A DNA stretch of 64,000 bases from Amblyornis subalaris. Its lineage: Eukaryota; Chordata; Aves; Passeriformes; Ptilonorhynchidae. Position numbers and translations under genes: made by a program. Each line of letters opens with the position of its first letter. Within the stretch, counting starts at the first letter, position 1. The DNA lies in NCBI GenBank assembly GCA_018881555.1, contig JACAXG010000014.1, positions 9,551,972 through 9,615,971 of the forward strand, given 5' to 3'. Of the stretch, positions 33,201 to 44,480 are shown in pieces. The notes under the pieces were generated by a model that ran no database searches, was not told the DNA's origin, and saw nothing but the letters and a program-made list of their open reading frames with translations.

Positions 33201-36134
33201 TCCAGAATCATCTCTAGCAGGCAGATGGCACTTTCACNTCGGGACCAGAGAAGGAGCTTGGGGCTGAAATCTGAAACATTTAACCCAAGTATTTTTCCAG
33301 ATAGACAAAAACCAAAAAACCCCCATGAAACTCTCCCGGACCCAGGGGCTGGATTGTGATCAGCACCACCGGGAAGCTGCTGGGGTTTTGGACTCAAGCT
33401 GCACCAAAGCACCTGCTTGGTGGGACACCCTATAGCCCCTCAGGCTCCTCAGAGGAGGGGCCAATATTGTGCTGAGGGACTCTGATCACCCTGAAAGGAA
33501 CCCCAGATGGGAACCAGGAGCTTTCAGGAGCTCCTGTCTCTGGCGTTGCCCTGAAGCACAAAGAACTTTTGAGCCTGACATTGTCGTGGGAAAACTGTGA
33601 TCACTAGTGTGGACTGTGGGAGCGAGAGTGGAAATAAGTAATTACGGGTAAATGGATAGATATTCCCCATCTGGTTTTATATGTGGCCACTCATCTGAGA
33701 CTGATGAGGGAGCAGTTTTGATTAGATCTCACCATTCCCTTAACCCTCTCCAGCCCTGCCTGCACAGCTTTGAGCTTATTCTTAGAAACCCTTCAGTTCC
33801 AATACAACTTTACTGCAAGCACAGCCAAGCAATGTTTAAAACCTCTCATCCATACCCAGCACTGCCATAGAAATAACTCTGGTCACCCCTGTATAGTAAT
33901 TCCATTTGCATCAATCCCATCCCATCCTATCCCGTCCCACCCCATTCTTACACTCCCTACCACCCAAGGAAAACAAGTGATAAAATACCCAGGCTGAAGG
34001 GTGGCCAAAGCTTCCCCAGAAGCCAAAAGGCAGGGAATTATTGANATAATTTTTTTAAATTTGCATAGGTAGGGCTGTGACTACCTGGCATGGATGGGTC
34101 CCAGCCTTGGCAGACTCTGCCTAATAGAGAGGAGCCATATGNATCCATTGCCCTCCTTGGGTCCAGACAGAAGACACTGACCCAGGGCTGAGGGGAGAGC
34201 TCCAGCTTTTAGTAAGGCGTAGAGAGTCGGGTGGCCTGGGTACGTATATAGGTGAGGTGTTGCACAACAGCACAGAAACATTTCTGCTTCCTTCAGTGGA
34301 CATTGTTTCCCAGCTCTCACCAGTGCAATTCCTCCTTTATGACAAGAACCTATTTGGAATTTTTCCTGTTGGTCTGACTGCAAACCGCGGGCCACCAGGA
34401 ACCAGGTCCAGCAGGAACCGTGAGCCCCACAGCCACCTCTGCCCTGCAGAAATCCTGTCCCTGCACTGCCAGGAAAGCGATGGGGGGGGGGACCCTGAGC
34501 CACAACTGCAGGTGATTCCCACACTAAACAAAGGATTTGGGGGGGCAAAAGAGTGACAATTGTTTGTGCATCTTTTCTGATCATANGTCTTTCTGCTTTG
34601 CAGTCTCCTCAGCTGGGAAGTACTTCAAGTAGGGGGGAGAAAGCAGGTCCTGCTTTCTGGGGATGCCAAGAACCACTGTATTGGCAAGGGACATGCTTTG
34701 GGTTTGTTGCCATCATGGAGAAGTCACCCTGACAAGCCCCAGGACCCTGCTTTGGGGCACAGCCCCCAGCCAGTCCTCAGCAGTGTCCCCAGGAGTTGCA
34801 GACACCCAGCGCTGCAGGCTCTGAGAGCGGCAGCCATCTGGAGGGCTCCCATCAGTGCCAAACAGGACCAACTGCCCCAAGTGCTGGTGTTGGTGCCATC
34901 AAGAGTGGTTTGAAAGGGTCTTAGCCCACTCCTCCTCTTCCCATTTATCGACCAAGAAAACTTCAAAAGCCTCCCTGTGAGGTAGGTGTGCCACCGGGCG
35001 GTTAAACATAAACCCCAAATTAGAGGTGGGCAGTTTCCATTTCAGGTCTTGATGCTCGAGGGCAGATGAGGCCCCGGGAGACTGAGACTCTCTACCGCCA
35101 TCCCATCTCACTTTGGATTCACGTGAAACCCTCTTTGATCTGCCAGCGCTATCTATTTATTTGATTGTGGGTTTTATTCTGGCCCCTCAATTAGACCGAG
35201 TCACTGGAGGCACGGCCAGTATAGAGTCCTGTCTGTCGGCAGTGCCAAGGACTCGGAGAGGGGATCCTAGAAAGGGGCAGATGCTCGGCAGAAAGCACCC
35301 GAATGTCCCCAGAAGTAGCCTGTGCCAGCTGGGTGCAAGCGCCAAGTGGGGCCACAGCTCATGATGGGGGTGCCCGGAGACGCGTCCTCTCCTTATAAAA
35401 GCTGTCTGGTTTAAATACAAAGCGGTAAAAACACAGGTCTGGGGGAGAGACAAGAGCCGAAATCCCGAATGTTCCCCCAGCCGAGGGCATCTGCCCCCAG
35501 GCTGGCGCTGGCGTGGGACGGGGACNCCACAGGGCAGGGCTGGCGGCCCTGCTCTCCCCTGTCCCACCACACAAACCAGCGCTTTGCAGGGAAAGGCTGG
35601 GAAAAGCATCCCCAAGGATGGGGGGCACCAACCGGCCGCCCCTGCCCGTTGCCCCCCTCCTGGCTCCCGCCGGGCCGAAGCTCCGGTGCCCCGGGATAGG
35701 GAGAAGTTTGCGTTGGGGACGGACCCCCAGAGAGCCNTCCTCGGGGTACCCCGGCCAGGGAGACCCCGCTTGGGAGCCCCGCAGAGCCGGGGCAGCGGGA
35801 CCGTCGCTCCTGGGATGGGGACAGACGGACAGGGGACAAATGACAAACGCCGTCCTTAGTGGCTTCCCCATGCCCACCCTCCCCACCAAAGCTGCCCTTT
35901 CCCAGCCAGCCACCTCCGAGGCGACCCTCGAGAGGGACTCGGTGGGGACGGGACCTCGCAGTCCCCCGGCTCCGGGCAGGACGCAGCGCCGGGACGGCGT
36001 TGCCGAGCGGCGGGAGCGGAGGACGCTCCGCGGGACAACGGAGCAGGGAACACCGGCGCTCAGGCGCTGCTGGAGCGGGGCGGGAGCGGGGCTCGGGCTC
36101 CGCGCTCCCCGGAGATCACTCACCACTGGAACAT
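30252..36134 (-). CDS. B3GNT7: UDP-GlcNAc:betaGal beta-1,3-N-acetylglucosaminyltransferase 7, two coding exons
   Basis: This is a Golgi GT31-family enzyme that adds beta-1,3-GlcNAc to galactose and is linked to keratan sulfate and sulfated poly-LacNAc chains. Exon 1 codes at 36124-36134 (ATG TTC CAG TG, then donor GTGAGT). Exon 2 spans 30252-31452 after CCCTTTAG, and the junction restores Trp to give MFQWKKTIYK, as in human MSLWKKTVYR. Total 403 aa against 401 in human. Features: short cytoplasmic end, signal anchor (about 11-25), stem with N-glycosylation sites (NCS, NFS), GT31 motifs RRTWGQE, the metal-binding DDD in FKGDDDVFV (residues 242-244), NLT in [27 protein letters not shown], and a C-terminus [12 protein letters not shown] nearly identical to human. 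The upstream in-frame extension past the acceptor is intron, not protein. Confidence 0.96.
32626..32910 (-). mobile_element. CR1 LINE 3' fragment with ORF2 tail remnant, antisense
   Basis: The plus strand begins TCACAGAATCACAGAATTAA, the reverse complement of the CR1 terminal repeat pair. On the minus strand the fragment still reads part of the ORF2 C-terminus, e.g. [33 protein letters not shown] and [12 protein letters not shown], interrupted by an N at 32822. It is about 285 bp, 5'-truncated and non-functional. It lies in B3GNT7 intron 1, in the same orientation as the gene. Confidence 0.9.
33914..33946. repeat. CCCAT-type pentamer microsatellite
   Basis: About six imperfect 5-bp units (TCCCA, TCCTA, TCCCG, TCCCA variants). 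A similar short run lies near 7012-7034. Confidence 0.7.
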
Positions 36135-36330
36135 GCTGGGAGTGGGACCGGGCGGCCGCTCCGCTGCTGGCCGGGCTGCCCGTGGTCCGGGCGCTTCTCT
36201 CTGCCCTCTTCCTCCTCCTCCTCTTTTTTTTTTCCCCCCTATTTTTCTCTTTTCCCTCCCCTCGCTCTTCGAGGTGGAGCCTAGAGGGATGGCAGAGCAG
36301 GTAGGTTAACTCTTGCCCTGCCNTTACGTC
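35480..36330 (-). promoter_or_regulatory. B3GNT7: B3GNT7 CpG-rich promoter region
   Basis: High G+C and CpG density surround the 11-nt coding first exon (ATG at 36134-36132, A at -3). On its upstream side (higher coordinates) lies a long pyrimidine run on the plus strand (about 36196-36265), which is a purine tract upstream of the gene. No TATA box is evident and the start site cannot be placed from sequence. Confidence 0.65.
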
Positions 36331-36539
36331 CCGTCCCCCCCGCCCGCCCCAGTGGGCAGAGACCTCCCCAGTGCTGCCAGGGCAAGGGGTTTAAGGGTGA
36401 CACCCCACACGTCCCCCTGAGGAGCCTCCACGCTGCTGATGGGACACCCACCAGGATCTGGGAGCTCGGGGGGAAGAGGGGGGCCGCCCCCGGTCAGTGC
36501 CCTTTCCGACATGCATTAGCTCTGCGCCAGAGCCTTTTA

Positions 36540-36725
36540 ATGCATCTCCTTGGACCCGCACCTCTCCTTGGACCCCCACATCTCCTGGGACCCACCCTTC
36601 TCCAAGGACCCACATCCACTCAGGGTCCACACCTTGCCAGGGGCCAGCACTCTGCCCAGGACTCCCATTCCACCGGGCATCCAAGNTCTGTCCGGGATCC
36701 ACACATCTTCTGGGACCCACAGCTA
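36540..36725. repeat. Degenerate 18-20-bp minisatellite upstream of B3GNT7
   Basis: Units of the form CTCCTTGGACCCxCACxT recur with drift (about 36547-36610) and decay toward 36722 (TTCTGGGACCCACAG), with an N at 36686. This explains the repetitive open frames on both strands here. Confidence 0.65.
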
Positions 36726-37353
36726 ACCTGGGGGTGTAGGNAGCTGGCGACGAAGAGTTGCTGTGGCAGGAAGGTGCCTGCTCNGCATGCTGGGACCTCT
36801 CATGGGTCCAGTTTCCAACAGCATCACAGGCAGGTGAGGTGTCCTTCCAAACTGTTCTTTCAGCCCTGGTTCGGATGCAGTTTCACCAACATTCCTGCCA
36901 CAGCCATATCAGCATGGTAAAACCACTGCGCATTAAGAAGCAGATTTAAGACCTTCCTTTCCTTTTAAATGTAACATTTCAGGTGAAGGTCTTTTTCAGC
37001 CGTAAAAATCAGTCCCCGTAATTTCTGGTATCTCCCTTTTTTNTCACCCGCCCAATCCCACCAGCTGTCCACCATGAAGCCAGGCTTGGAAGCCTGCAGG
37101 AAATTTGCAGTTTCCTTTCCTGTCCAGCAGAGATATCCCAGTCTCTTTCTGAACAGTTCCTCTGCATTTTTCATGAGTGATGAGGGTCAGGGTCTCCTAC
37201 AGCTCTCACAACCCCCTGGACACACTGAGCTTCTCATGGGAAAGGCTCTTCTTTCCAAGGCTGGACATGAAGAGGGACCCACACAACCTCTGCTACTCAA
37301 AGAGCATGAAGAAAACCCCACATCCAGCTCAGTTTGGGGAGGAAGATTGCATT

Positions 37354-37436
37354 CACACAGAACCACACAGAATTAGCTAGGTTGGAAAAGAGCCTTGAGA
37401 TCATCAAGTCCAACGTATGACCTAACATTGCCTTCT
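37354..37436 (-). mobile_element. CR1 LINE 3'-end fragment, antisense
   Basis: The plus strand reads CACACAGAACCACACAGAAT, then TAGCTAGGTTGGAAAAGAGC and ATCATCAAGTCCAACGTATG. It is the same subfamily as the copy at 32626, to which it is nearly identical over about 65 bases, but it is cut off earlier. Confidence 0.85.
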
Positions 37437-39663
37437 CCAGATCTGTTTCTCTCTCCTTATCTCAGCTTACTGCTTTCCCAGGTGCCCTGCAGCTCTGTAT
37501 CCTGGGGGCTGTGAAAGCTCAAACAGGCTGCACCAGCTCTGCAGCATCCCATGTCCTTGTCACCACCAAAGGTCCCTACATACCCTCCCTGATTCCTTTT
37601 TAGCCTGTTCCCAGTGCCCATAGGAAAGTTTGTATTTGCTGCTCTCATGGCCCCAAAAAAATCATGGTCATGAGATTCACTGGGAATCAGCCTGACTAGA
37701 ACAGGCTGTGAGAAGGACCCATCTCATCCCCACAGCACAGGGATAGTAGGTGCATGCCAGCCCACAGCTGGGAATTCCCCTCACTCTGCAAAGAGGGGCT
37801 GACAGCGGAGGAGGATGCCACCAGAGAGTGTCCCTTGCACAAACAGGCACAGAGGGATGTGAACAGGAAAGCCCTGNGAGCGCAACCACGATTTCCTCCT
37901 TGCAACGTGCCCTGGGACCATGATGGGGACAGGGCCAGCAGCATCCACTCGTGGGGAGCTGCAGTAAATCCCAAAACACAGGCCTGGAGTGGCTATTGCA
38001 GTTCCAGAGGACACCCAGCTGCTCTGGGTGTGTGACAGTCTCCCGGGGCTCTCTGGATCCCCCGGCATCAGCACATCCAGCCAGCAAGCCCAGGGCCGGC
38101 CATGGTGCAGCGTGTCTGAGGCTGTGCTGCTCNGGCATGGAAGTGGCACTGCTACAGGGCAAGGAAGGCTCCTGGCAGCCCGAGGCAGGGAGCTCTGCCA
38201 GCCATGCTCCCAGCCTCCCGCCTCTCCGACGGCTGCTTCCGTGCAGGAAAGCTGTAGGGCCGCAAACACAGCGACTTCCCGAATGATTCTGTGCTGCTGC
38301 GCAGCGTTTCGGCTCAAAAAATCCCCCTGTCATGCACATCCCACTGCATGAGAGCACTGCAGGCCTGAGGTGTGACAGCTGCACAAAGCTTTACTTCTGA
38401 TATTTATTAAAAAGTCAAGTCCTGTTAGGTCTAGGGCTACTGGTGCCTGGGATAAGCACTGTTCTGGCACCATCAGCTTGTTTCAGGGATGAATCTGAAA
38501 ATGAACCAGTATTGTTTACGATTTTGTCATCATTACATGGAAAAGTTTAGGACAAAACCAAGTTTCACACCGTCCAGATTCAGCCTGGGAAAGCAGAAAG
38601 GCAGCAGGAAGGATAAAATCCAACTGAAAGCATATTTCTTTAAAAAAAGTCTTCCTCCACACACATTCCCTTTGCCTCTTTCCAGCACCCAGCAAGAACA
38701 GGTTTTATGTGAGCAGCCACAACCACTCTGCTGAGAAAGAAACATGAAAAAGAGAAATCTGAATTTTTTTTGTTCACCCCAGCAGACTCAGCCAGCAGCA
38801 GATCCCTGCCATTCCTGCCCGGCCCTGCCTTCAGCAAAGCAGCTGGGTCTGTAGCTCTGCCCCTCCTTTGCTGCAGCACCCACCACCTGTATTTCTTAGC
38901 TCTGAGCCGTTAGACTGAAATTTGGAGGCTCCGGGTGCCTGCAGGTTTCTGAATAAGTGCTCGTGGGTGGTAGGTGCTGCTTGGGCATGGAAAAGCCAAG
39001 TTCCTCTGCCTTGCACGAGACCAGTGACATTTGAGGAGTGCCAGGCCACTGCAGCCCTGGGAGAGGTGGCAGGGCACCTGTGAGGGATAGCTCTTGGACA
39101 CGCTGTCGTTGCATTGCACGGGGATGCAGAAGGGAAGGCAATGTATGGATCCCCCTGCGTGACACCNGGGTCACAACCAGGGTGGCACCAGCTCCTGCTG
39201 GCAGCGGCCGTCTCCACTTCTGATGGCTCCCGGGACCCATTTGGAGAGAGCCGGGACCAGTGCCACACACTCACCCCCCACCGCTGCCACAGCCAGAGGT
39301 GGGGATGAGCAACCTGTGGGGTCACGAGGCTTTGGAGCTGGCATCAAACAGGGCTCCAGGGCATTATCTGGGTAAAAGGAAAGGGCAAGGACTGGGGTGA
39401 TGCCCAAGTGGCTCATTTAGATGTTCTCAAAGTGAACCACAAAGCTTTTTTTGTTTCAAGAATTCTCTTTTAATTTCAAAGTGGACCTGAACTAAAATGT
39501 TTTATAAAAAAAAGTTAGTACAAAGAAAGAAGTGAGCTTTTTTTATGAAGTTTATGTAATCCCAGAAGACTGGCTAGTGGCAGATTGACCCAGCCAGTGT
39601 TTTCCCACTGATGGTTTGGAGTTTGTTTCACTGGGAAAAGCTGCACTGGTTTCTTTGATACGT

Positions 39664-39688
39664 TGTGTGCGCGTGTGTGTGNGTGTTG
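39664..39688. repeat. (GT)n microsatellite
   Basis: Short GT run with GCGCGT interruption and an N at 39682. Confidence 0.75.
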
Positions 39689-41672
39689 TTTTCTGATTTA
39701 TTTTCATTCCAGCAAATTATACATACACAGAAAAAACTCTCACTTCTTCTTCCAGCAGCTCTCACATCTCCTGACCACTTGTGCCAACTCTGTGGTCCCT
39801 GGGCTGGGTTTCCCACACAAGCCAAGGTCCTGTTGCCCTGTGGAGACACACAAACCAGCCCTCTCCTCCCCAAACCTCTGAGAGCCTGGAGCAGGACCAA
39901 GGGCTCAGCCTGACCCGAGACTGGCTGCACAGGGTGGTCACACATTTAGGTTTTACTTTGTTAAACCACTCACCTGTGGTGTACCCTGGAGCAGGGAGGG
40001 AGATCAAGGCAGCAATTTGTTTGGCTGAGACAGACTCGCACCACATCAAGACTTTGCACACACTCACGAGCAAACATCCTGGATGTGATAGGACAAGGAA
40101 TGTTCCTTTCTCCTTCCACGTTTGTTTTCTAAGCACCTTTCATGATGCTGTGGTAAAGAGCAATCCTGGGAGACTCGCCCATCACCGCAGCTCTCACGTG
40201 GGATGCTGGGAGCTGTGACCAGGGACCAGCTCTGCCTCAATGCCAGGGAAGGTGCCCCAGGCAGTTAGGATTAATTATTAACCTGATTTATTGCTGAGTT
40301 TTGGAAGGTGGAGCAGACGTCATGTACTGACCAGTCTGACGTGGGACACCAGGAAAGACATCCACCCCCACAGAAAGCNCCTTCTGCTTGCCCATGTTAA
40401 CAGGGCCATAAAGCAGATCCGGGGCAGGGTGAGTTATTTGACTCATTAACCCCAGTGCTCCGTGGCTGTTTCCACCCCAGCGCTTCTGCCAGAGCGGGAC
40501 CGTGGTGGCTCCCACGCAGATGCAGGAGTGTGTGGGAGGTTTTCTGCCTTCCCAAAGCTGGCTGCTCCGTCCTGCTCCATTGGCCTCCTGGGGACTGCCA
40601 AAACACTTTGAGCCACAACTGAAAGCAACACCCACTGCCTTTCTTGGAATCAAACGCTCTGGGATTTGCAGGATTTCTTCCAAAAATGGGGGAGGAGCAT
40701 AAGTTGCTTTGCGGAGTGATGGCTGGACCAGCCTCCCTTGCTTGGGTATCCCCAAGCTGCTGTTGCCCTTTGCAGACCCAGCCTGCCTCTGGGCCATCCC
40801 ATGAAACACAGTGCTTGCAGGAGGGACACAGACTCTGCAGCCACAGTGCTGGGGAACAGGAGGATGGGGTGAGACCTGAGTGCCACAGGCTGGGGGAAGG
40901 CAGGGGACAGGGTGGTGGCATGGTGTCAGCGGCAGCCGTGCCTTAGGTGGGATGCAGCTGGGGCTGGCAGGGAAGTGCTCTCCTGGTCAATTGTGCCAGG
41001 AGCTGCAGGAGCAAGGCAGGGGGGAAGCACTCTGCAAACCTGGGCGAGCAAATCCCAGGGCCGGAACCACCCAAGGGTTTGTGGCCTTGGGCTGCCCCTT
41101 CCTCCATGTCCCCAGTGAAAAGGTCCCCTCCAGCCCCGGGACTTCTGCCCAGCAAGGATGCTGCCTCCTCTCCCCTTGGGATTTGAACCCCTGGGATACC
41201 TGGGTCTCCCGGGGAGCCCAATGTGGCTGTGCTGTTGCTTTAAAGCAGCAGCTGGATCCAGCTGTGACTGCGAGTAACCCTCACCGCAGCCTTGCCCAGG
41301 CCTTTTATGCATTTTCCAGTGGTTCCAGAGGCGCTTGGCGGCAGTGCGCAGGGGAAACCAGACTCATGCTGGCGAGCAGGGATGGGAGGGGAAAGGGAAA
41401 GCATTTCCCTTCCCAGAGGAGCAGGGGGAGCCCAATGCTGTGGCTCGGCAGCGGGCACAGAGGGGGCAGGCTCTGGGGCTGCCTCTGCAGTGTGATGTAA
41501 ACAGCTTGAGGCTGGGCACAGCAAGCCACAGCCCCTGGCTTGTCTCACCCAGCCCGGAATGCCCCAGTGAGAAATGCTCACCCCAGTGTGTCTCAGTTTC
41601 CTCCTCGTTACTCACTCCATTCAGCCTCATGGAGAAAGCTCCAGGTCTGGGTTTGTCCTGTGGCAGAACCTG

Positions 41673-41701
41673 TGGCAGGATGGCAGGATGGCAGGATGGC
41701 A
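41673..41701. repeat. 8-bp tandem repeat TGGCAGGA, 3.6 copies
   Basis: TGGCAGGA occurs three times exactly in a row from 41673, followed by a partial TGGCA. Confidence 0.8.
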
Positions 41702-44289
41702 TCCAGGCACTGAAAAAACAAGCCAATGAGGACGTAAAATGGAGAAAGCCTGGAGGGATGGGAATGTGGGATTGAGGAAGGAGGCAACTCTCATGCTGCC
41801 CAAACCCAGAAAGTAGGGAGGAGAAGGATGGGATGCATGGCCTTGGGAAGGGAAAGACCCGTCCTGCTGCTGAAGGACAATCACTTGCATCCCAGACCCT
41901 CCCAAAGAGGTGGAAGAGAGGGAACCAGGAGGGAGAAATTCCCGGGCTGGACTGTTGGGAGAGCAATGTCATGCCAGCACTGAAATCAGGAGCCCGGCCC
42001 TCAGGGATGCCTCTGCCCATGACAGGGACCATGGGCCTGTCCTGCCCAGCCCTTGCCACCCTGACTGTTCCTCAAAGCTGGCCACGGGCACAGACTGAAG
42101 GTANAGCCCTGGTTGGGCACCAGCCTGGGAAAGGCTGGGCTCAGGTTGCCAGGACAGCCCTGGGAAGCTGTGCAGCCTGGGGACTGGCATGGGCCCAGAA
42201 GCCATGAGCTGCAAGGAGACGTGTTTTCCGTTGGGCAGGAGAGCACTCACGACGTCTCTCATGAGTCAGATGGAAAGGGCGGCTCAGGAGTCACCTGAGC
42301 CCAGCGGCTGCCTGCCCACGGCCCCTCTCCAGCCCAAGTGGAAAAACATACACCCCATACATGCCTGCTGAGACCCCGAGCTCTGGCCGGGCCCCCTCCC
42401 AGGCTGGCAGATGCAGAAATGCTCACATTAGCCTTTTTTGGNCAAATCGGTTTAGGAGAGAGGCAGAGACGACTCAGACATCCCTGGCTCTGGGGCTCTG
42501 CTCGGCATTAATCATCCCTCCACTGCTGCTCATCGCCAAAACCTGGGCTCTGCTACAGCCGCTGGTGGATCCGTCTCCAGCAAGAGATGGAGAGAAGGAG
42601 AAAGAGGGCATGTGGAGTACAGATTTCCCCTCTTTGGCTGGGGCTCCTGGACTGAAGCCATGGCTAAGCTCCGTTACTTCTGCACGCGCACGAAGGGAGG
42701 GCAGCACCCGCGGTGCCACTCCCAGGCAGGCACCCGCCTGGCACGGGTGATGACCCTTGCGTGGGCATTGCTCCCCAGCCCAGCTCAGGGAGTTGGTGGA
42801 GAGGTGACAACAGCAATTTGCTAGATTGGGAGTAGTTGAGACACAAGAAAGCCCTCCGGAGAGGAGAAGAGAGTCGGCACACCCAGACGCATTCCTGAGG
42901 TTTGGTTTCCATGGTGGGATGTTCACCCGACGGTGAAGTCATCCTATGCTGTGGGCTGAGATGGCCAGTGAGTTAATGCATGGATCCAGCTCCTTCCCTG
43001 ATTCACAGCAGGCGCAGCCACAGCCCCGTGCCATCCGTTGGCCTGGCAGTTCTTACGTGGCTCCAGCATTTCCAGTGTCTTGGTTCAGGGAGGCTCCAGA
43101 CACCACTGCTGGGTTGATCCCTGCCTCATCATGGGAAACCAGCTCCTGCACAGGGTGGAGGAACAAACTGATGGCTCTCCTGGGTCCTTCCAGCCCATTT
43201 GTATCATCACACTGTGCTCCCCATCATGTTTTACTTTCCCTTCATCCTACTGCTGTCACTGGTGACAACAGGACAGAACAGCACCACCCTCAGAGGTCAC
43301 TCCTGCAGGGCCAAAGCCTTGAGGATCCTCATCTCCTGATCAACCACCACTGCAGTGCTTTCTGCACACACACTCTGCACCAGTGCCCCACTCCTGCTGT
43401 CCCCAGTGTCTGTGGGCTCGAGGGCAGGGGCAAGATGAACCCCAAAGGGCCTGTACTCTTCTTTTGCACACTTGCTGGTGTCTTTTATGAGCACATGATG
43501 CCTCTGGAACACAGTGGGACACCCTCAGACACATCATGGGGAACCTCTCTGGGTGCTGGCATCTCCATGGGCAAGGCTTTTAGCTTTTGAGCTGGACCCA
43601 GACCTTCCCACACATGCTTATGTTCAATCTAAATCAGAAAACCCTNCCTGCTTCTCATCTCACACGCCGCCAGGCACAGAAATCGTAACTGGGACCATCA
43701 GGAACGCACTTTCCCTTTGGGACTGGCCCAGAGCTACCAGCANTATTGCCTGCTCCAGGAAATTACAAGCCACCTCCTGGGTCTGCCACAGCAGGTGACG
43801 TCCATGGGGGCCAGGGGTTGCTGCTGAGGATGTGTAAGGTGCTGGCACAGCCCAGCAGCCGCCTGGGTGTGTATCAGCCAGACTGGGAAGTGCATGGCCA
43901 AACTGAGCCAAAGAAAACCGGCAGCTCCAGGGATGTTTTGCACCAGCCAGGATGGAGCCCCAGCCCTGCAAGTCAGTGCTCAGGGCACCAAAGGGCACAA
44001 GACAGCTCCCTGTCTCAAGGACCCCACAAATCCTTCCAGGGCTTTCCCAGCCCTTCCCCAGGCTTTGTGTGACACCCAAACTCACACAAAGGTTCAGTGA
44101 TGTACCTGGGGTGCAGACAGACCCAGCCCCCACTGCTCCGTTCCCGTTCTCATCCCTGAGCCCACGCAGACACCCAGGTGTGACGCGAGGGTCCCTCAAA
44201 TCCCTCTGCCCCTGAAAACACCACCTCCCAGCCTCCCTCTTTCCTCAGGCCCTTCTGCCTCCACTCCATGCTAATGATATCCATTTCGC

Positions 44290-44480
44290 CAGCTTTTCCT
44301 GGGAAGCCGGCCCCTCCTGCGGCAGCTCTCCGCTGCTCTCCTCGCCGGCTCCCAGCTGCCCTCCGGCCCGGGTGACTCACGCTCAGCACACACTGAGCCC
44401 TTTCAGCAGCCCTCGGCCCCGAACACTGTCCCAGTCTTCCCAGCGCCGGCNAGCCGAGCCCCCCCCCAGCGCCTGCTGCC
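44290..44480. promoter_or_regulatory. Small CpG cluster with AP-1-like site
   Basis: There is local CpG enrichment (GCCGGC, TGCGGC, TCGCCGGC, CCGGCCCGGG) in otherwise CpG-poor DNA, with GTGACTCAC at about 44370 matching the AP-1 core TGACTCA. It could be an enhancer or an uncharacterised promoter. The minus-strand open frame across it has no recognisable domain. Confidence 0.35.

Larger units (their letters stand above)
31453..36123 (-). other. B3GNT7 intron 1
   Basis: This intron is bounded by a donor GTGAGT (36123-36118, minus) and an acceptor CCCTTTAG (ending 31453). It contains a CR1 copy (32626-32910), a CCCAT pentamer run (33914-33946) and, near its 5' end, the continuation of the promoter CpG island. 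I see no other exon in it. Confidence 0.75.
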
